From: Closterium sp. Naga37s-1 | Lineage: Eukaryota; Streptophyta; Zygnematophyceae; Desmidiales; Closteriaceae | Assembly: GCA_947471745.1 (NCBI GenBank) | Contig: CANJKZ010000774.1 | Location: 3,756,001-3,820,000 of the forward strand | Reading direction: 5' to 3' | DNA: 64,000 nt | In this document: positions 1 through 11,003 of the stretch, piece after piece | Numbering within the stretch: position 1 is the first letter of the stretch | How the letters are laid out: each line of letters opens with the position of its first letter | Program-made: the position numbers and the translations under genes | Notes under the pieces: generated by a model | Database searches by the model: none | What the model saw: only the letters and a program-made list of their open reading frames with translations | Told to the model about the DNA's origin: nothing

Positions 1-55
1 CTATATGTACCCGCCTGCTTTCTAGTTCAGTCATTCATTCGCTCACATTCTAACA
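1..55 (+). repeat. 5' LTR of Copia-1, right part only
   Basis: Matches the last 55 bases of the 3' LTR at 7326-7455 with one difference and ends in CA immediately before the primer-binding site. The missing left part lies before base 1. Confidence 0.9.
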
Positions 56-71
56 TGGTATTCTGAGCAGG
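56..71 (+). promoter_or_regulatory. Primer-binding site of Copia-1 (tRNA-iMet-like)
   Basis: TGGTATTCTGAGCAGG directly follows the LTR. Plant Copia elements commonly carry TGGTATCAGAGC, complementary to the 3' end of initiator tRNA-Met. This copy is a recognisable variant, and related variants sit at the same place in the sister elements. Confidence 0.65.
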
Positions 72-78
72 TTCCCTA

Positions 79-1060
79 GTGGGAACGCTTTTTTTTAAGG
101 GCCCACCACAACTTTTTTTTCCTGCCCTGCCCGAAGCGCGCATCGCGCCCTGCCCGTCGTGGCCCCTTTGTCGCCCGTCACAGCCCCTGCTGGACGCGAC
201 CCCTACTGCCTGTCGCGGCCCCTACTGCCGTCGCGACCCCACCTGCTGTCGCGGCCCTAGCCCGTCGCGGCCCCTGCTGGCGCGCCCCCCCCCTTCTGGC
301 GCGGCCCCTGCTGACGCGGCCCCCCTGCTGGCGCGGCCCCTACTGGCGCGGCCCCGGCTGGCGCGGCCCCTGCTGGCGCGGCCCCTGCTGTCGCGGCCCA
401 CTGCCGTCGCCACCCCTACTGGCGCGGCCCCTGCTGTCACGGCTCGGCCCTGCCGACGCGGCCCCTGCTGACACGGCCCCCTGCTGGCGCGGCCCCTGCT
501 GGCGCGGCCCCTGCTGACGCAGCCCCTGCTGTCGCGGCCCCCCCCTGCTGTCGCGGCCCCTGCCGTCGCCGCCTCTACTGGCGCGGCCCCTTCTGTCGCG
601 GCCCCTGCTGACGCGGCCCCACTGCTGACGCGGCCCCCTGCTGTCGCGGCCCCCTACCGTTGCCACCCTACTGGCGCGGCCCCTGCTGTCATGGCTCGGC
701 CCTGCTAACGCGGCCCCTGCTGACGTGGCCCCCCTGCTGGCGCGGCCCCTGCTGACGCGGCCCCTGCTGTCGCGCCCCCAGCTGTCGCGGCCCCTGCTGT
801 CACGACCCGGCCCTGCACCCGCCCCTGGTAAGCACCCGCGCCGCCCTGCTGCGCCACGCCGCCAGTTGCCGAGCCGCGCCGCTCAGCCGAGCCGCGCCGC
901 CCAGCCGAGCCGCGCCGCCCAGCCGAGCCGCGCCGCCCACTGAGCCGCGCCGCTCTGCCGAGCAGCGCCGCCCTACCGAGCCACGCCGCCCTACTGAGCC
1001 GCACTGCCCTGCACTGCCCTACTGCCTCCGCTGCTACTGCTGCTACTGCTGATACTGCGG
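79..1060 (+). repeat. GC-rich tandem-repeat leader of Copia-1
   Basis: The interval is built from imperfect short units around GCGGCCCCTGCTG, then units around CCGAGCCGCGCCGCC. It lies between the primer site and the gag start at 1090. It opens several long reading frames on both strands, which are repeat translations rather than genes. Each Copia copy in the window has its own unit type at this position. Confidence 0.85.
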
Positions 1061-1089
1061 CTACTGCGGCTACTGCTCCTACTGCTGCT

Positions 1090-2330
1090 ATGACTAGCCC
1101 TACTGTTCTCACCTCTGATGCTGAGGGGCGTGCAGTTGACTTTGACGTGTGGGTTGACAACCTGCAGCTCTTTCTTCAGTGTGACTCTAGGGATGGGGTA
1201 TCCCTTTTCGATCACACGTCCGGTGTCTCTACTGCTCCTGCTGCCACTGCTGACAGTACGGTTCGCTCGCAGCGGACCACTCGTGACGCTGTTGCTCGTC
1301 TTGCTGTTCGTAGTCACCTGCCGCCTGCTGAGCGCGCGCATTTTGGCCTGTTCAAGACTGCTCAGTCTTTGTACGATGCTGTAGTTGCGCGCTACTCCTC
1401 CCCTGCCACTCTGCTCTCAGCCGCCTCATGCTGCCGTACCTTTTCCCTGACCTTGCCGCCTTTGCCACAGACGCTGACCTCGTTGCTCACCTCCGCACTA
1501 GTGACGCCCGCTACGGCGCTGCCCTTCCCACTGAGTTCTGTGCCAAGAACCCCCCCCCATGTACATCACCCTTTACTGCCTAGTCACCCGCCTCCCTGAC
1601 TCCCTTTCTTCAGGCAGGGACCACTTTCTCTCCCTTTGCCCCACCGAGCTGACTTTCGACCTGCTAGAGGAGCGCCTTGCTGCAGCTGAGCAGAGTATCT
1701 TAGCTGTAGGTGCTTCTCGCGGCGACCGTCGCACCCCTTTCTTTGAGGGGTGTTCCCCAGTCCCCCTTCTCCCATCTGTTGCTTCTGCTGCTGCTGTCGA
1801 CCTTGTTGGTACTGAGGAGGTCGGAGCTGCGTCTGCCCCTAGTGGGAGGCGCCGCAACAGCAAGGGCAAGGGGAGCAAGGGTGATGGAGGGGACGGCGGG
1901 GGCGGCGGCGGAGGCGGTGGAGGAGGCGGGAGGGGTGGCGGTGGAGGTGGGGGAGGTGCCGGGAGTGGGGGCTACAGTGGCGGCTGTGGGGGTGGTGGAG
2001 GCAGCGGCAGAGGTGGTGGAGACAGTGGCAGCGGTGGTGGCGGTGGCGGCGGCGGTGGTGCTGGTCGAGGTGCAGCCGCGCAGCGTGGAGGCTTTGGTGG
2101 TAGCCAGCGCCAGCAGCAGCCGCGTTCCCGTGAGACCCTGTCTGCCTAGCAGCTTCGTGAGTGGTACGCTGGGCATGGGAGGTCTGGGAGTGCTGGTCCC
2201 TGCACTTACGTTCTTCGCACTGGCAGTCGTCGTGGGGAGGCGTGTGGGCTGCCACACACTACGCAGCGCTGCTTCGGTCGCTTGACTGACGCCTAACGTG
2301 CCCAGTTTCCTGACGCTGTTGATCTTTCTT
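1090..2330 (+). pseudogene. gag: gag region of Copia-1
   Basis: Retrotransposon capsid-type Gag. The N-terminal part starts at the ATG at 1090 and carries the family pattern FDVWVDNLQLFLQ and SLFDHTSG shared with all sister copies. It is followed by a helical core containing the motif PPMYI.LY..VTRLPDSL, then a long Gly-rich stretch (about 1860-2080). The region near 2190-2290 corresponds to the unusual zinc-knuckle seen intact in Copia-B and Copia-C. The region is broken. Homology to the DUF4219/UBN2-type Copia Gag is inferred from the general pattern only. Confidence 0.8.
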
Positions 2331-2339
2331 CGCTGGCAT

Positions 2340-3960
2340 GATATGCTTATGCAGAATGTGCCTATCTTTGATCTTGATTTCGATGCTATCCTTGCTGCCA
2401 TGTATGCTTTGACTGATAGTGCTGAGGATGACTGTTACCTGAGTATCCCGCCCGACCCGGGCATTACTGCTGCTGCCCTAGGTGCTAGTGCGTCTGCTGC
2501 TCCAGGTACTGGTGAGTCTGCTACTCCAGGTGCTGGTGAGTCTGCTCTCTCTGGTACTGCACCTACTGAGGCCTTGCACACTTTCACACTTGACTCTGGT
2601 GCTTCGCGCTCTTTCTTTAGAGACAGCACCACACTCACGCCGCTCAGTCGGCCTGTCGCAGTCTCCCTGGCTGACCCCTCTGGGGGCCCAGTCCTTGCGC
2701 ACTCTTCCACGGTTCTACCGTGTCCTGCGGCCCCGTCGGGTCTGCTGTCGGGACTCCACCTCCCCTCGTTCTCTACGAACCTGGTGAGTGGAGCTGACCT
2801 CCAGGACGCGTGGGTTGACCAGTTTGCCCCTGTAGGTCAGCGTGTGACCCACTGCACTTGCTCTCGGACGGGCCGCCACCTGGCCACGTTCACCCGTCGG
2901 CCAGGGTCGAGTCTGTACACACTGACTACTGCGTCTCCTCCGGTCTCTACGTCTGGTCAGGTAGCTGCGTCCAGTCAGGTGTTTGCTGCCGCGTCCAGGT
3001 CTAGTCCTGCGTCTGCCCCCTGCTCGTGTCGTCCTCTGTCGCACGAGACTCTCCTTTGGCACCACCGCCTTGGTCACCCCTTCCTGCCCCGTCTTCGAGG
3101 TATGGTCTCCCGTACCCTTGTCTCGGGTCTACCCCGGTCCCTCCCTCCCCTTCCTCCGGGGCTTGCCCCTACCTGTGTTCCTTGTGTCGAGGGCCGGCAG
3201 CGCGCCGCTCCTCACTCCTCCACGTTCCCTCCGACTGAGGCTCCTCTGCATACTCTTCACATGGACGTGTGGGGCCCAGCCCGCGTCCGTGGACAGGGTC
3301 ACGAGCGTTACTTCCTGCTGGTCGTTGACGACTACTCGCGTTACACCACAGTCTTCCCCTTGCGCAGCAAGGGTGAGGTCCCTGAGGTGTTGATCGATTG
3401 GATCCGCGGTGCTCGTCGCCAGCTCAGCGAGAGTTTCGGCTCGGACCTTCCTGTTCTGCGTCTGCACTCCGACAGAGGTGGTGAGTTTTCCTCCGACCTC
3501 CTGAGGGCCTTCTGTCGTGCGGAGGGCATCCGCCAGACGTTCACGCTTCCGGCCTCCCTACAGCAAAATGGGATTGCTGAGTGCCGCATTGGCATGGTCA
3601 TGGACGTCGCTCGTACGTCCATGATCCATGCGGCTGCTCCCCATTTTCTGTGGCCGTTCGCGGTTCAGTACGCTGCGCATCAGATCAACCTTCAGCCTCG
3701 TGTCTCCTTGCCGGAGACCACACCTACTCTGCGGTGGACGGGGAAGGTTGGCGATGCGTCCGCGTTCCGTGTCTGGGGATCTCGAGCTTTTGTCCGCGAT
3801 ACTTCAGCGGACAAGCTGTCCTCCCGTGCCGTTCCCTGCGTCTTCCTTGGCAGTTCTACCACCCCACCTCGCGTCGTGTTCTGTCCTCTCAGGACGTCAC
3901 GTTTGACGAGTCGGTGTCTTACTACCGTCTCTTTCCCTACCGCACTGCCTCTCTCTCCCC
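2340..3960 (+). pseudogene. pol: protease and integrase region of Copia-1 pol
   Basis: The aspartic protease active-site motif DSGAS lies at 2592-2606. The GAG-pre-integrase motif LLWHHRLGHP follows near 3055, then the zinc-binding pair CVPCVEG near 3175. The rve integrase core has MDVWGPAR near 3264, HSDRGGEF near 3468 and QQNGIAE near 3563. Integrase inserts the cDNA copy into the host genome and protease matures Gag-Pol. The C-terminal part, with the W.FYHPTSR.VL motif of the family, ends near 3900. The region is broken, as is the rest of the element. Confidence 0.88.
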
Positions 3961-4059
3961 CCCACCACACTTCCTAGCACCAGGTACTCCTCCGGTAGAC
4001 CCCCTCCCCCCTCAGGGTCCTGCCCCCTTAGGTGTGTCCCAGGTAGACCCTGCCGAGCC

Positions 4060-4790
4060 GGTTGAGGTAGCTATCGACTCAGGTGCTGCTAGGGGTGCTG
4101 AGCCTGCGGGTGCGGGGACTGGGGGTGTGGAGCCTGGGGGTGCTGAGCCTGAGCGTGTGGGGTCTGGGGGTGCTGAGCCTGCGGGTGCGGGGACTGGGGG
4201 TGTGGAGTCTGGGGGTGCTGAGCCTGAGAGTGTGGAGCCTGGGGGTGCTGCGTCTTGGGGTGCTGAGCCTGCGTGTGCTGAGTCTGGAGGTTCTCCAGGT
4301 GTCCCGTTGCGACGGGAGCCCCTCTCTCCGCAGCGGCTTCGTGAGTGGTACGCTCGGCGCTGTCGTCGTGCTGCTGGTGTTGGGGCTGCTGGAGGTGCTG
4401 CTGGTGCTGGGGCTGCTGGAGGTGCTGCTGGTGCTGGAGCTACTGGAGGTGCTGCTGGTGCTGGAGCTGCTGGAGGTGCTGCTGGAGGCGCTGCTGGTGC
4501 TGGAGCTATTGGAGGTGCTGCTGGTGCTGGGGCTGCTGGAGCTCCTGGAGGTGCTGCTGGTGCTGGAGCTGCTGGAGGCGCTGCTGGTGCTGGAGCTACT
4601 GGAGGTGCTGCTGGTGCTGGTGCTGCTGGAGGTGCTACTGGTGCTGGAGCCGCTGGTCCTGGAGGTGCTCGTACTGGAGGTACTAGAGCTGATGGGGCTG
4701 GTGGTGCTGCAGGCGTTGGCGCTGCAGGTACTGGAGCTGGTGGTGCTGAGGGAGTTGTAGCTGGAGACCCTGGAGCTGAGGGTACTGGTA
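4060..4790 (+). repeat. Collagen-like low-complexity linker between integrase and RT (Copia-1)
   Basis: First a run of degenerate GGAEP-type units (4080-4290), then a dense GAAGGAAGA-type run (4370-4770) encoded by repeats of GGTGCTGCTGGTGCTGGAGC. All full-length family members have such a segment at this place. In ordinary Copia elements the integrase-RT spacer is Ser/Pro-rich and not collagen-like. Confidence 0.85.
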
Positions 4791-4799
4791 CTGTCTCTG

Positions 4800-7096
4800 T
4801 TGTTTCTGAAGGCGTTGCGCGGCCGCAGCCGTACTACGTTCCACTACTTCAGCAGGTTCTTGGTTCCCCGCCTTCTCCTGGTCCTCCTCCTCCTCCTTTC
4901 ATGAGTCCACCGCCTGTCCTGTCCCAGTTGCAGTTACAGCCGGCTTCTCCACTGCCTGGTCTTTCTCCTTACTCTGGACCGACTAGAGGTCTTACGGAGC
5001 GTCGTGAGCCTGAGTCGCGTCCCGTGTCTCCTGAGTCTCGTTCTGCGTCGCCTGTCCGTATTGTTCGCGCTTGTCGTGTTTCGCGTCCGCGTCCTCCTCC
5101 TGTCCCTCGCACTCACTCTATGACTCTGCGTCCTTCCACTGCTCCACAGCGTGTCCCTCTGCCGTCTCCTCCTGCGTCCTCTCTTCCTGCCGGTCCGGAC
5201 CCTGCGTCTGACTCCCTACGTGCTGCTAGTCCAGCTGTCACGCGCTTTCTGGCCACTGCTGTCACTGACCCTTTGTTTGAGTCCACTGCTGCGTCTGCTC
5301 TTGTTACTGAGCTTGTTGACTTTGCTGTAGCCTGTCGCCTAGACTACGCCACTAGTCTTGTTGCTGAGTCTGCGTCTGTGTCTGTCTGTCCTCCGTCCGT
5401 CGGGGGTGAGTGTGCTCTTGGCACGGACGTCCTTCAGGACAGACAGGAGGACTTTGAGTGCTTTGCCGCTGCTTCACCTCATCTCGTGTCCATGCTGCTT
5501 GCCCCTGAGGGAGACCCAGATGCACCACACATCCCGACCACGCGCTCTTACGCAGAGGCGATAGAGGGTCCCTACTCCTCTCAGTGGCAGGCAGCCATGG
5601 ACGCCGAGATGGCTTCCTGGAAGTCCACAGGCACCTACGTAGACGAGGTTCCCCCACCTGGGGCGAACATCGTTAGTGACATGTGGATCTTCAGGGTGAA
5701 GCGGCCGCCGGGTTCTCCGCCTGCCTTCAAGGCGCGTTACGTTGCACGTGGCTTCAGTCAGCGATAGGGAGTTGACTTCTTTCAGACCTTCTCCCCTACC
5801 CCAAAGATGACCACTCTTCGGGTACTGCTGCACGTTGCTGCTCAGCGTGACTACGAGCTCCACTCGCTTGACTTCTGCACAGCCTTCCTACAGGGCAGCC
5901 TGCACGAGGAGATCTGGCTGCGCCGCCCACTTGGCTTCACTGGGTCGTTTCCTGCTGGTACCCAGTGGAGCCTCCGGCGGCTAGTCTACGGTCTCCGCCA
6001 GGCACCTCGTGAGTGGCACGACACACTCAGGACGACTCTTGCTGCTCTTGGTTTTGCTCCTTCCACTTCTGACCCTTCTCTGTTTTTACGCACTGACACT
6101 ACTCTGCCGCCGCTCTACGTTCTCGTGTACGTAGACGACCTCATCTTTGCTACTGCTGACACTAAGGCACTCGCCCACGTGAAGTCCGAGCTGGAGAAGA
6201 GACACACGTGCACAGACCTGGGTGAGCTGACAAGCTATCTTGGCTTGCGGATCACCCGGGACAGAGCACAGCGCACCATTACCTTGACTCAGTCACACAT
6301 GGTGCAGCAGGTCCTTCAGCGCTTCGGCTTCACGTACTCCTCGCCACAGTCCACTCCTCTGCCTACCGGTCACTCGCTCTCAGCTCCACCTTCGGACGAG
6401 TCCGTAGAGCCGAGTGGCCCGTATCCAGAGCTTGTGGGCTGCCTCATGTACGTGATGACTTGCACACGACCTGACCTCGCATACCCTCTCAGCCTTCTGG
6501 CTCGCTACGTGGCTCCCGGTAGGCACCGAAAGGTGCACTGGGATGCTGCGAAGAGGGTGTTGCGCTACTTGTGCAGTACGTCAGGCATGGGGCTTGTGCT
6601 TGGAGGACGGGCTCGAGTTGTCCTCACTGGTCACGCAGACGCCTCCTGGGTTGACGACTTGGCTACGCAGCGGTCGTCACAGGGTTACACCTTCAGTCTT
6701 GGCTCCGGTTCTGTCTCTTGGCGGTCTACCCGCTCTTCTGTTCTCAGCTCCAGTTGTGAGGCTGAGATATACGCTGGGGCCATGGCTGCACAGGAGCTAC
6801 GCTGGCTCACCTACCTGCTGACCGACTTGGGAGAGGCGCCTCGTTCTCCTCCAGTTCTATACGTCGACAACAAGGCCATGCTGACCTTGTGTCAGGAGCA
6901 CAGACTGGAGCACATTGCTCTGCGCTACTTCCTTGCTCGAGAGTTGCAGCAGCGTGGCCAACTTTGTCTTGCTTACGTGGCCTCTCAGGCCAACACTGCT
7001 GATGTTTTCACCAAGGCACTTCAGCCTTGTGATCATCAGCGTTTCTGTACTGTGTTAGGCCTTGTACCTACTGTGCCTCAATTGCTTTCTTCTTGA
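4800..7096 (+). pseudogene. pol: reverse transcriptase and RNase H region of Copia-1 pol
   Basis: After a Pro-rich stretch, the RVT_2 (Copia-type) RT begins near 5590 with AMDAEMASW, continues through WIFRVKRPPG and KARYVARGFSQ (about 5680-5765), and has the polymerase motif YVDDL at 6128-6142. RNase H motifs follow: HADASWVDD near 6630, CEAEIYAGA near 6760, YVDNKAM near 6860, and the closing TADVFTKAL near 6995. Its end at 7096 matches the sister copies. The element copies its RNA into DNA in the cytoplasm, and RNase H removes the template. The region is broken. Confidence 0.9.
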
Positions 7097-7325
7097 CTCT
7101 GCTTGTACTGTACTCTTTATACATATACCTGCATGCTTACACTTGCTAGGTTGTGTTCACTGTATTGTTTGTTCTCCTTTATATAACTCTGCATGTGAAC
7201 TGGCCTTGTGGCCATTTGCTTGTGCTCAGACTGCGTGGTGACTTTGTGATCCACCCTGAGCTTGCTTTGCCTTTCTTGACTGGTCTTGTGACCTCTTGTT
7301 CTCCCCCACTTTGCCTATGGGGGTG
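7097..7325 (+). other. Conserved 3' untranslated region and polypurine tract of Copia-1
   Basis: Non-coding stretch highly similar in Copia-A, -B, -C, -F and -H, including GTGAACTGGCCTTGTGGCC and TTGACTGGTCTTGTGACC. It ends with the purine-rich plus-strand primer ATGGGGGTG at 7317-7325, directly before the 3' LTR. Confidence 0.8.
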
Positions 7326-7455
7326 TGTCAAACTTATATGCTATAGTCTGTTTAGGCTGTAGTGGGGTAGTCCTTACAGGGTACAACACTTTTAGGTTTC
7401 CTATATGTACCCACCTGCTTTCTAGTTCAGTCATTCATTCGCTCACATTCTAACA
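7326..7455 (+). repeat. 3' LTR of Copia-1 (130 bp)
   Basis: Begins TGTCAAACTTATATGC and ends CACATTCTAACA. It is closely similar to the LTRs of Copia-B and Copia-H. The 3' flank begins AATTA, which should be the TSD, but the left copy is outside the window. Confidence 0.9.
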
Positions 7456-7499
7456 AATTAAACTGCATGCATGGACCCCTGACTACATCCAAGCCCCGT

Positions 7500-8770
7500 G
7501 TGTCAAAGCTATCACTTTAGCTTGCCACTTCAACAAGGGCGCACAACTGTTCGTTGTTTGCTTACGCGAGTTGGCAGTTGACACCGACGGAAAGGACATC
7601 GAGAAGCTGTATGCGACTGTACCACCGGATTTAGCTGAGCTGATTCGACAGTACCCCGACATCTTCCTCGACGATCTGCCACCTGGACTACCACCCGAGA
7701 GACCTGAGGACCATAAAATCTAGCTGGAACCTGGTACGCCACCGACTGTTCGGACACAGTGGTGGTTGACCCAGCCGGAACTCGAGGAGCCGCGAAGTCA
7801 AATTGATGCACTGTTGGAGAAAGGATTCATCCGAGCCAGTACATCTCCCTTCGCAGCACCGATCCTGTTTACTCCAAAAAAAGACGGCGGGCTTCGCATA
7901 TGCATCGACTATCCCGTGCTCAACCGGGTGACAATCAAGTCTCGCTACCCAATCCCACGCACTGACGACCTCCTTGACCAACTTCGCGGAGCTCGCCATT
8001 TCTCGAAGAACGACTTATGCGGTGGTTACCACCAAATCCGAGTTTTCGCTGACGATTGCCACAAGACTGCGTTTTGCACCCGCTACGGGAGTTACAAATT
8101 AACGGTGATGCCTTTCGGCCTCACGAATGTTCCTTCGACCTTTCAGTTAACCATGAACCGTGTTTTTCGGGATCTTCTAGACCGATGCGTCATCGTCTAC
8201 TTGGACGATATCCTCATTTTCAGCAAGACACAAGAGCAGCATCTCCGCGACCTTGGCGAAGTGTTTAAGCGGTTGCAAGAGAATCGCCTCATCACCAAAG
8301 GCTCTAAGTGCGAGTTTTCCAGGAGTTGAAAAATTTCCTGGTTTCCCCTCCTGTGCTGCGCATCGCCGACCCATCAAGGCCATTCAAAGTCGTCACCGAC
8401 GCCTCCGATTTCGCCATCGGAGCTGTACTACTCCAAGATTTCGGGAACGGGTTGCAGCCGATAGCTTATGAGTCACGCAAGCTGCAGGCAGCCGAGCGCA
8501 GCTACCCGATTCACGACAAGGAGATGCTCGCCATTATACACGCGTTTAAACTGTGGCGATGCTACCTGGTGGGCGCCGACGTCACTGTTCGCACGGACCA
8601 CAAGTCCCTACAATACATGCGATCTCAGCCCAACCTCAACCCAAGACAGATTCGGTGGCTGGACTACATGGAGAGCCACTTCACCTACCACATCACGTAC
8701 AAGAAGGGGGCAAATAACATCGCCGACGCCCTGACCCGACCGACAGTACAATCTGCTGCAGTACTCATTC
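7500..8770 (+). pseudogene. pol: Gypsy reverse transcriptase and RNase H region
   Basis: RT motifs are visible as FTPKKDGGLRICIDYP near 7870, SRYPIPR near 7940, MPFGLTN near 8108 and the catalytic YLDD at 8198-8209. RNase H follows, with VVTDASDFAIGAVL near 8395, YPIHDKEMLA near 8505, RTDHKSLQYM near 8593 and the closing IADALTRP near 8725. The segment before 7760 reads like the spacer between protease and RT (PPGLPPERPEDHKI). The region is broken. Confidence 0.88.
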
Positions 8771-8919
8771 ACCATTCGAACCCATTACTTATGGGACTAT
8801 TCACCACGGCTACACTACGGACCCGTTCTTCACGACTGGAAATCATCAGCAAGCCACGACGCAGAAAGGGGATTATTACCTAAAGGCTGGAACTGACCGG
8901 ATTTGGGTTCCCGCTTACC

Positions 8920-10430
8920 GGTTGCTGCGTGAACTCCTTATCCAAGAGGTCCACGATTCCAACTTCTCCGGACATTTCGGGGTTGATAAAACCCAGAAAT
9001 TACTGCACCGTCACTATTATTGGCTGACTCCTCTAACGACGTGCAGTGATATGTGTCCTCATGCAGGGTGTGCCTGTTATAGTCACAATAGGCTTGAATG
9101 TGCCTAAAACGAAAGATAGAGAGCACAGACGGATTTCTGCACAGCGACTTCAAACGTTGCTAGCGTTCTGCTCACAGCTGCAAATGACTTGATTCAAATT
9201 GTATCTGGAGCGTCTTTACGTCGTCTACAATAAGCAATTTAGATTGCACGATTTGATAAAGAATTGAACGGACGGTACTATGGCAGCCACTATAGTCTTA
9301 GAACACAAGATAGGAAGAGTTACGAGTTGGGAATGACTCCCAGCTCCTACAAACCCCAAGAGCCGAGGTACAGTGATGTGGAACAGTGCCACACTGTCCC
9401 CAACCACGAAGGGTCTCGAAACTACCCTCCACAAGGGCCTACACCAAGAGAAATGTTACACTACACAAAGCAATGCAACTATTCTCACTATCTTAAAGTT
9501 TACCCTTTTGGAGAGCTTCGAAATCACTTGTTTCTTGAAGCCAAGGCTCTGGTTCTTCAAGGTAAATTCTTCCTTGAGTTCTTGGAAGTCTTCTGCGCAC
9601 ACCTGCGACACACCGAACGTTCCACACACGACAAAATAGAAAACCGCACACGACACGCAAACGACGACGTGACACGCGACTAGCGATAACTCGCTATTGA
9701 CTCGACACACACATTCAAAATCATGCCTCATCATTCACACACTATTGTAAGCATGAAATATATATTATTTCATGCCCTCATACCATTCTATGCACACATG
9801 CATGCACGCACACGGACAACAAGCCGAATGCAAACCGTAGGGTTGCACCAACAGTGCCAAGCCATGAAATCGACAAGTCAACGGCCAGCTGGGTTGCTGC
9901 AACCCCTCGAGCCACCCGAACGACCGTGGCAACAAGTGATAATGGATTTTGTCACGGGAATGCTAGCTGGACCGTCCGGCAACGACGCTGTTCTCGTCGT
10001 CGTCGATCGTCTCACGAAAATGGCGCACTTTCCACCGTGTCGTACAACAATCACAGCCGAAGAAACTGCGCGCCTCTTCATCTCAACGGTCGTGTGACTG
10101 CACGGAATTCCCTCGGCGATCATCAGCGGCCGAGATCTGAAGTTCACATCGAAATTTTGGAAGGAAACGTGGGTACAGTACGGCATGAAGCTACAGTTCT
10201 CCTCGGCATACCACCCGCAAACGGACGGCCAGACAGAGCGGACCAATCAGACCATGGAGCAGCTGTTAAGGACGAACTGCCCCGACCCTGCTCGATGGGA
10301 AGACTCGCTCGCCATGTTGGAGTTTGCCTTCAACAATGCCCCGTCCAGCACAAATAATCAGTCCCCGTTCTTTTTAAATTACGGGATGGACCCGATAGTG
10401 CCTACAACGGCTACACTCGACAAACATTTG
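8920..10430 (+). pseudogene. pol: Gypsy integrase region, split by a nested element
   Basis: The zinc-binding HHCC part is recognisable at 8920-9070 (HDSNFSGHFGVDKT, then C..H..C spacing). After the nested element, the core continues with PWQQVIMDFVTG near 9930, VVVDRLTKMAHF near 9995 and SSAYHPQTDGQTERTNQ near 10200. The homology is unambiguous. The region is broken. Confidence 0.85.
9075..9853. mobile_element. 0.78-kb TG...CA element, probable solo LTR (copy 1)
   Basis: Starts TGTTATAGTCACAATAGGC and ends GGTTGCACCAACA. It is flanked by the exact 5-bp direct repeat GTGCC (9070-9074 and 9854-9858) and sits in Gypsy integrase sequence. A second copy lies in reverse orientation at 55852-56670 with its own 5-bp TSD. 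No coding capacity was recognised in any frame. A 5-bp TSD with TG...CA ends is typical of an LTR left by recombination between the two LTRs. A short non-autonomous element is the alternative. True polarity is unknown. Confidence 0.75.
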
Positions 10431-10531
10431 TGACGGAACTACAAGAAGTTCGCGAGAAAGCTACTAACACAGTTCGCAAGGTGAATACCACTTCCTGCAA
10501 ATACACCGACCTTTCATGACGGGAACTCGTC

Positions 10532-11003
10532 TTGGCACCTGGGCAACTAGTGCTACTCGACACAAAGAACCTGCGTCTGCCCGGCCCATCGAAATTAAGG
10601 CCACAATTTTGTGGGCCTTTCAAGATAATCAAGATGGTGACACCTGTCACTGTGAAGCTGCTGCTACCCGACGACTGGCGTATACATGACGCCTTCCACG
10701 TCAGCTTACTTTGCAAGTTCGTGCCAGCCACGATAGACATCGCACGACAACAGGCTGCACCAACGGCACATCCGGTACCAGAACCGGCACTCGACCAGTC
10801 CAAGATATTGGCGCATCGTGTACGACTGGATGCCGCTAGTCGCCACGTGGATTTTCTCATCCGTTGGACTGACCGCACCAGTGAAGACCACACATGGGTG
10901 TCATCCGCTTCGCTTGAAGACTCTCCGCTTATTGGTGATTATCTCACCCGCAAGCGAGCTGCGGATATTGACCACCTTTCTGAGGGGGGGGGGGGGGGGG
11001 TAA
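10532..11003 (+). pseudogene. pol: Gypsy integrase C-terminus with chromodomain
   Basis: Contains the GPY/F-type motif LRPQFCGPFKI near 10600 and DAFHVSLLCKF near 10690. A chromodomain-like segment follows at about 10800-10910 (ILAHRVR, HVDFLIRWTD, EDHTWV). Chromodomains of chromoviruses bind modified histone tails and guide integration. The stretch just before the LTR is the G-run that primes plus-strand synthesis. Confidence 0.82.
10984..11003 (+). other. Polypurine tract of the Gypsy element (17-G run)
   Basis: A run of 17 G at 10984-11000 followed by TAA lies directly in front of the LTR start at 11004. Its position and composition fit a plus-strand primer. The exact homopolymer length may be affected by sequencing. 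Confidence 0.7.

Larger units (their letters stand above)
1..7455 (+). mobile_element. Copia-1, Ty1/Copia LTR retrotransposon, left LTR cut by the window edge
   Basis: Seen: an LTR tail (1-55), an initiator-Met-like primer site, a GC-rich tandem-repeat leader, gag, protease, integrase, a low-complexity linker, reverse transcriptase, RNase H, a polypurine tract and a complete 130-bp 3' LTR. The order protease-integrase-RT-RNase H is diagnostic of Ty1/Copia (Pseudoviridae). The two LTRs differ at one position over the 55 bases that can be compared, so it looks young for this window. It is broken, with roughly four or five breaks in its coding region. It lies directly against Gypsy sequence on its right (from 7456) and probably inserted into that Gypsy. 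The left flank and left TSD are outside the window. Confidence 0.93.

Noticed and set aside
79-1060. Possible CRISPR or satellite array at the window start
   Set aside because: Units are imperfect, lack unique spacers, and sit at the fixed leader position of a Copia element.
9264-9683. 139-residue plus-strand frame in the 0.8-kb element
   Set aside because: Not maintained in the second copy at 55852-56670 and lacking any recognisable motif.
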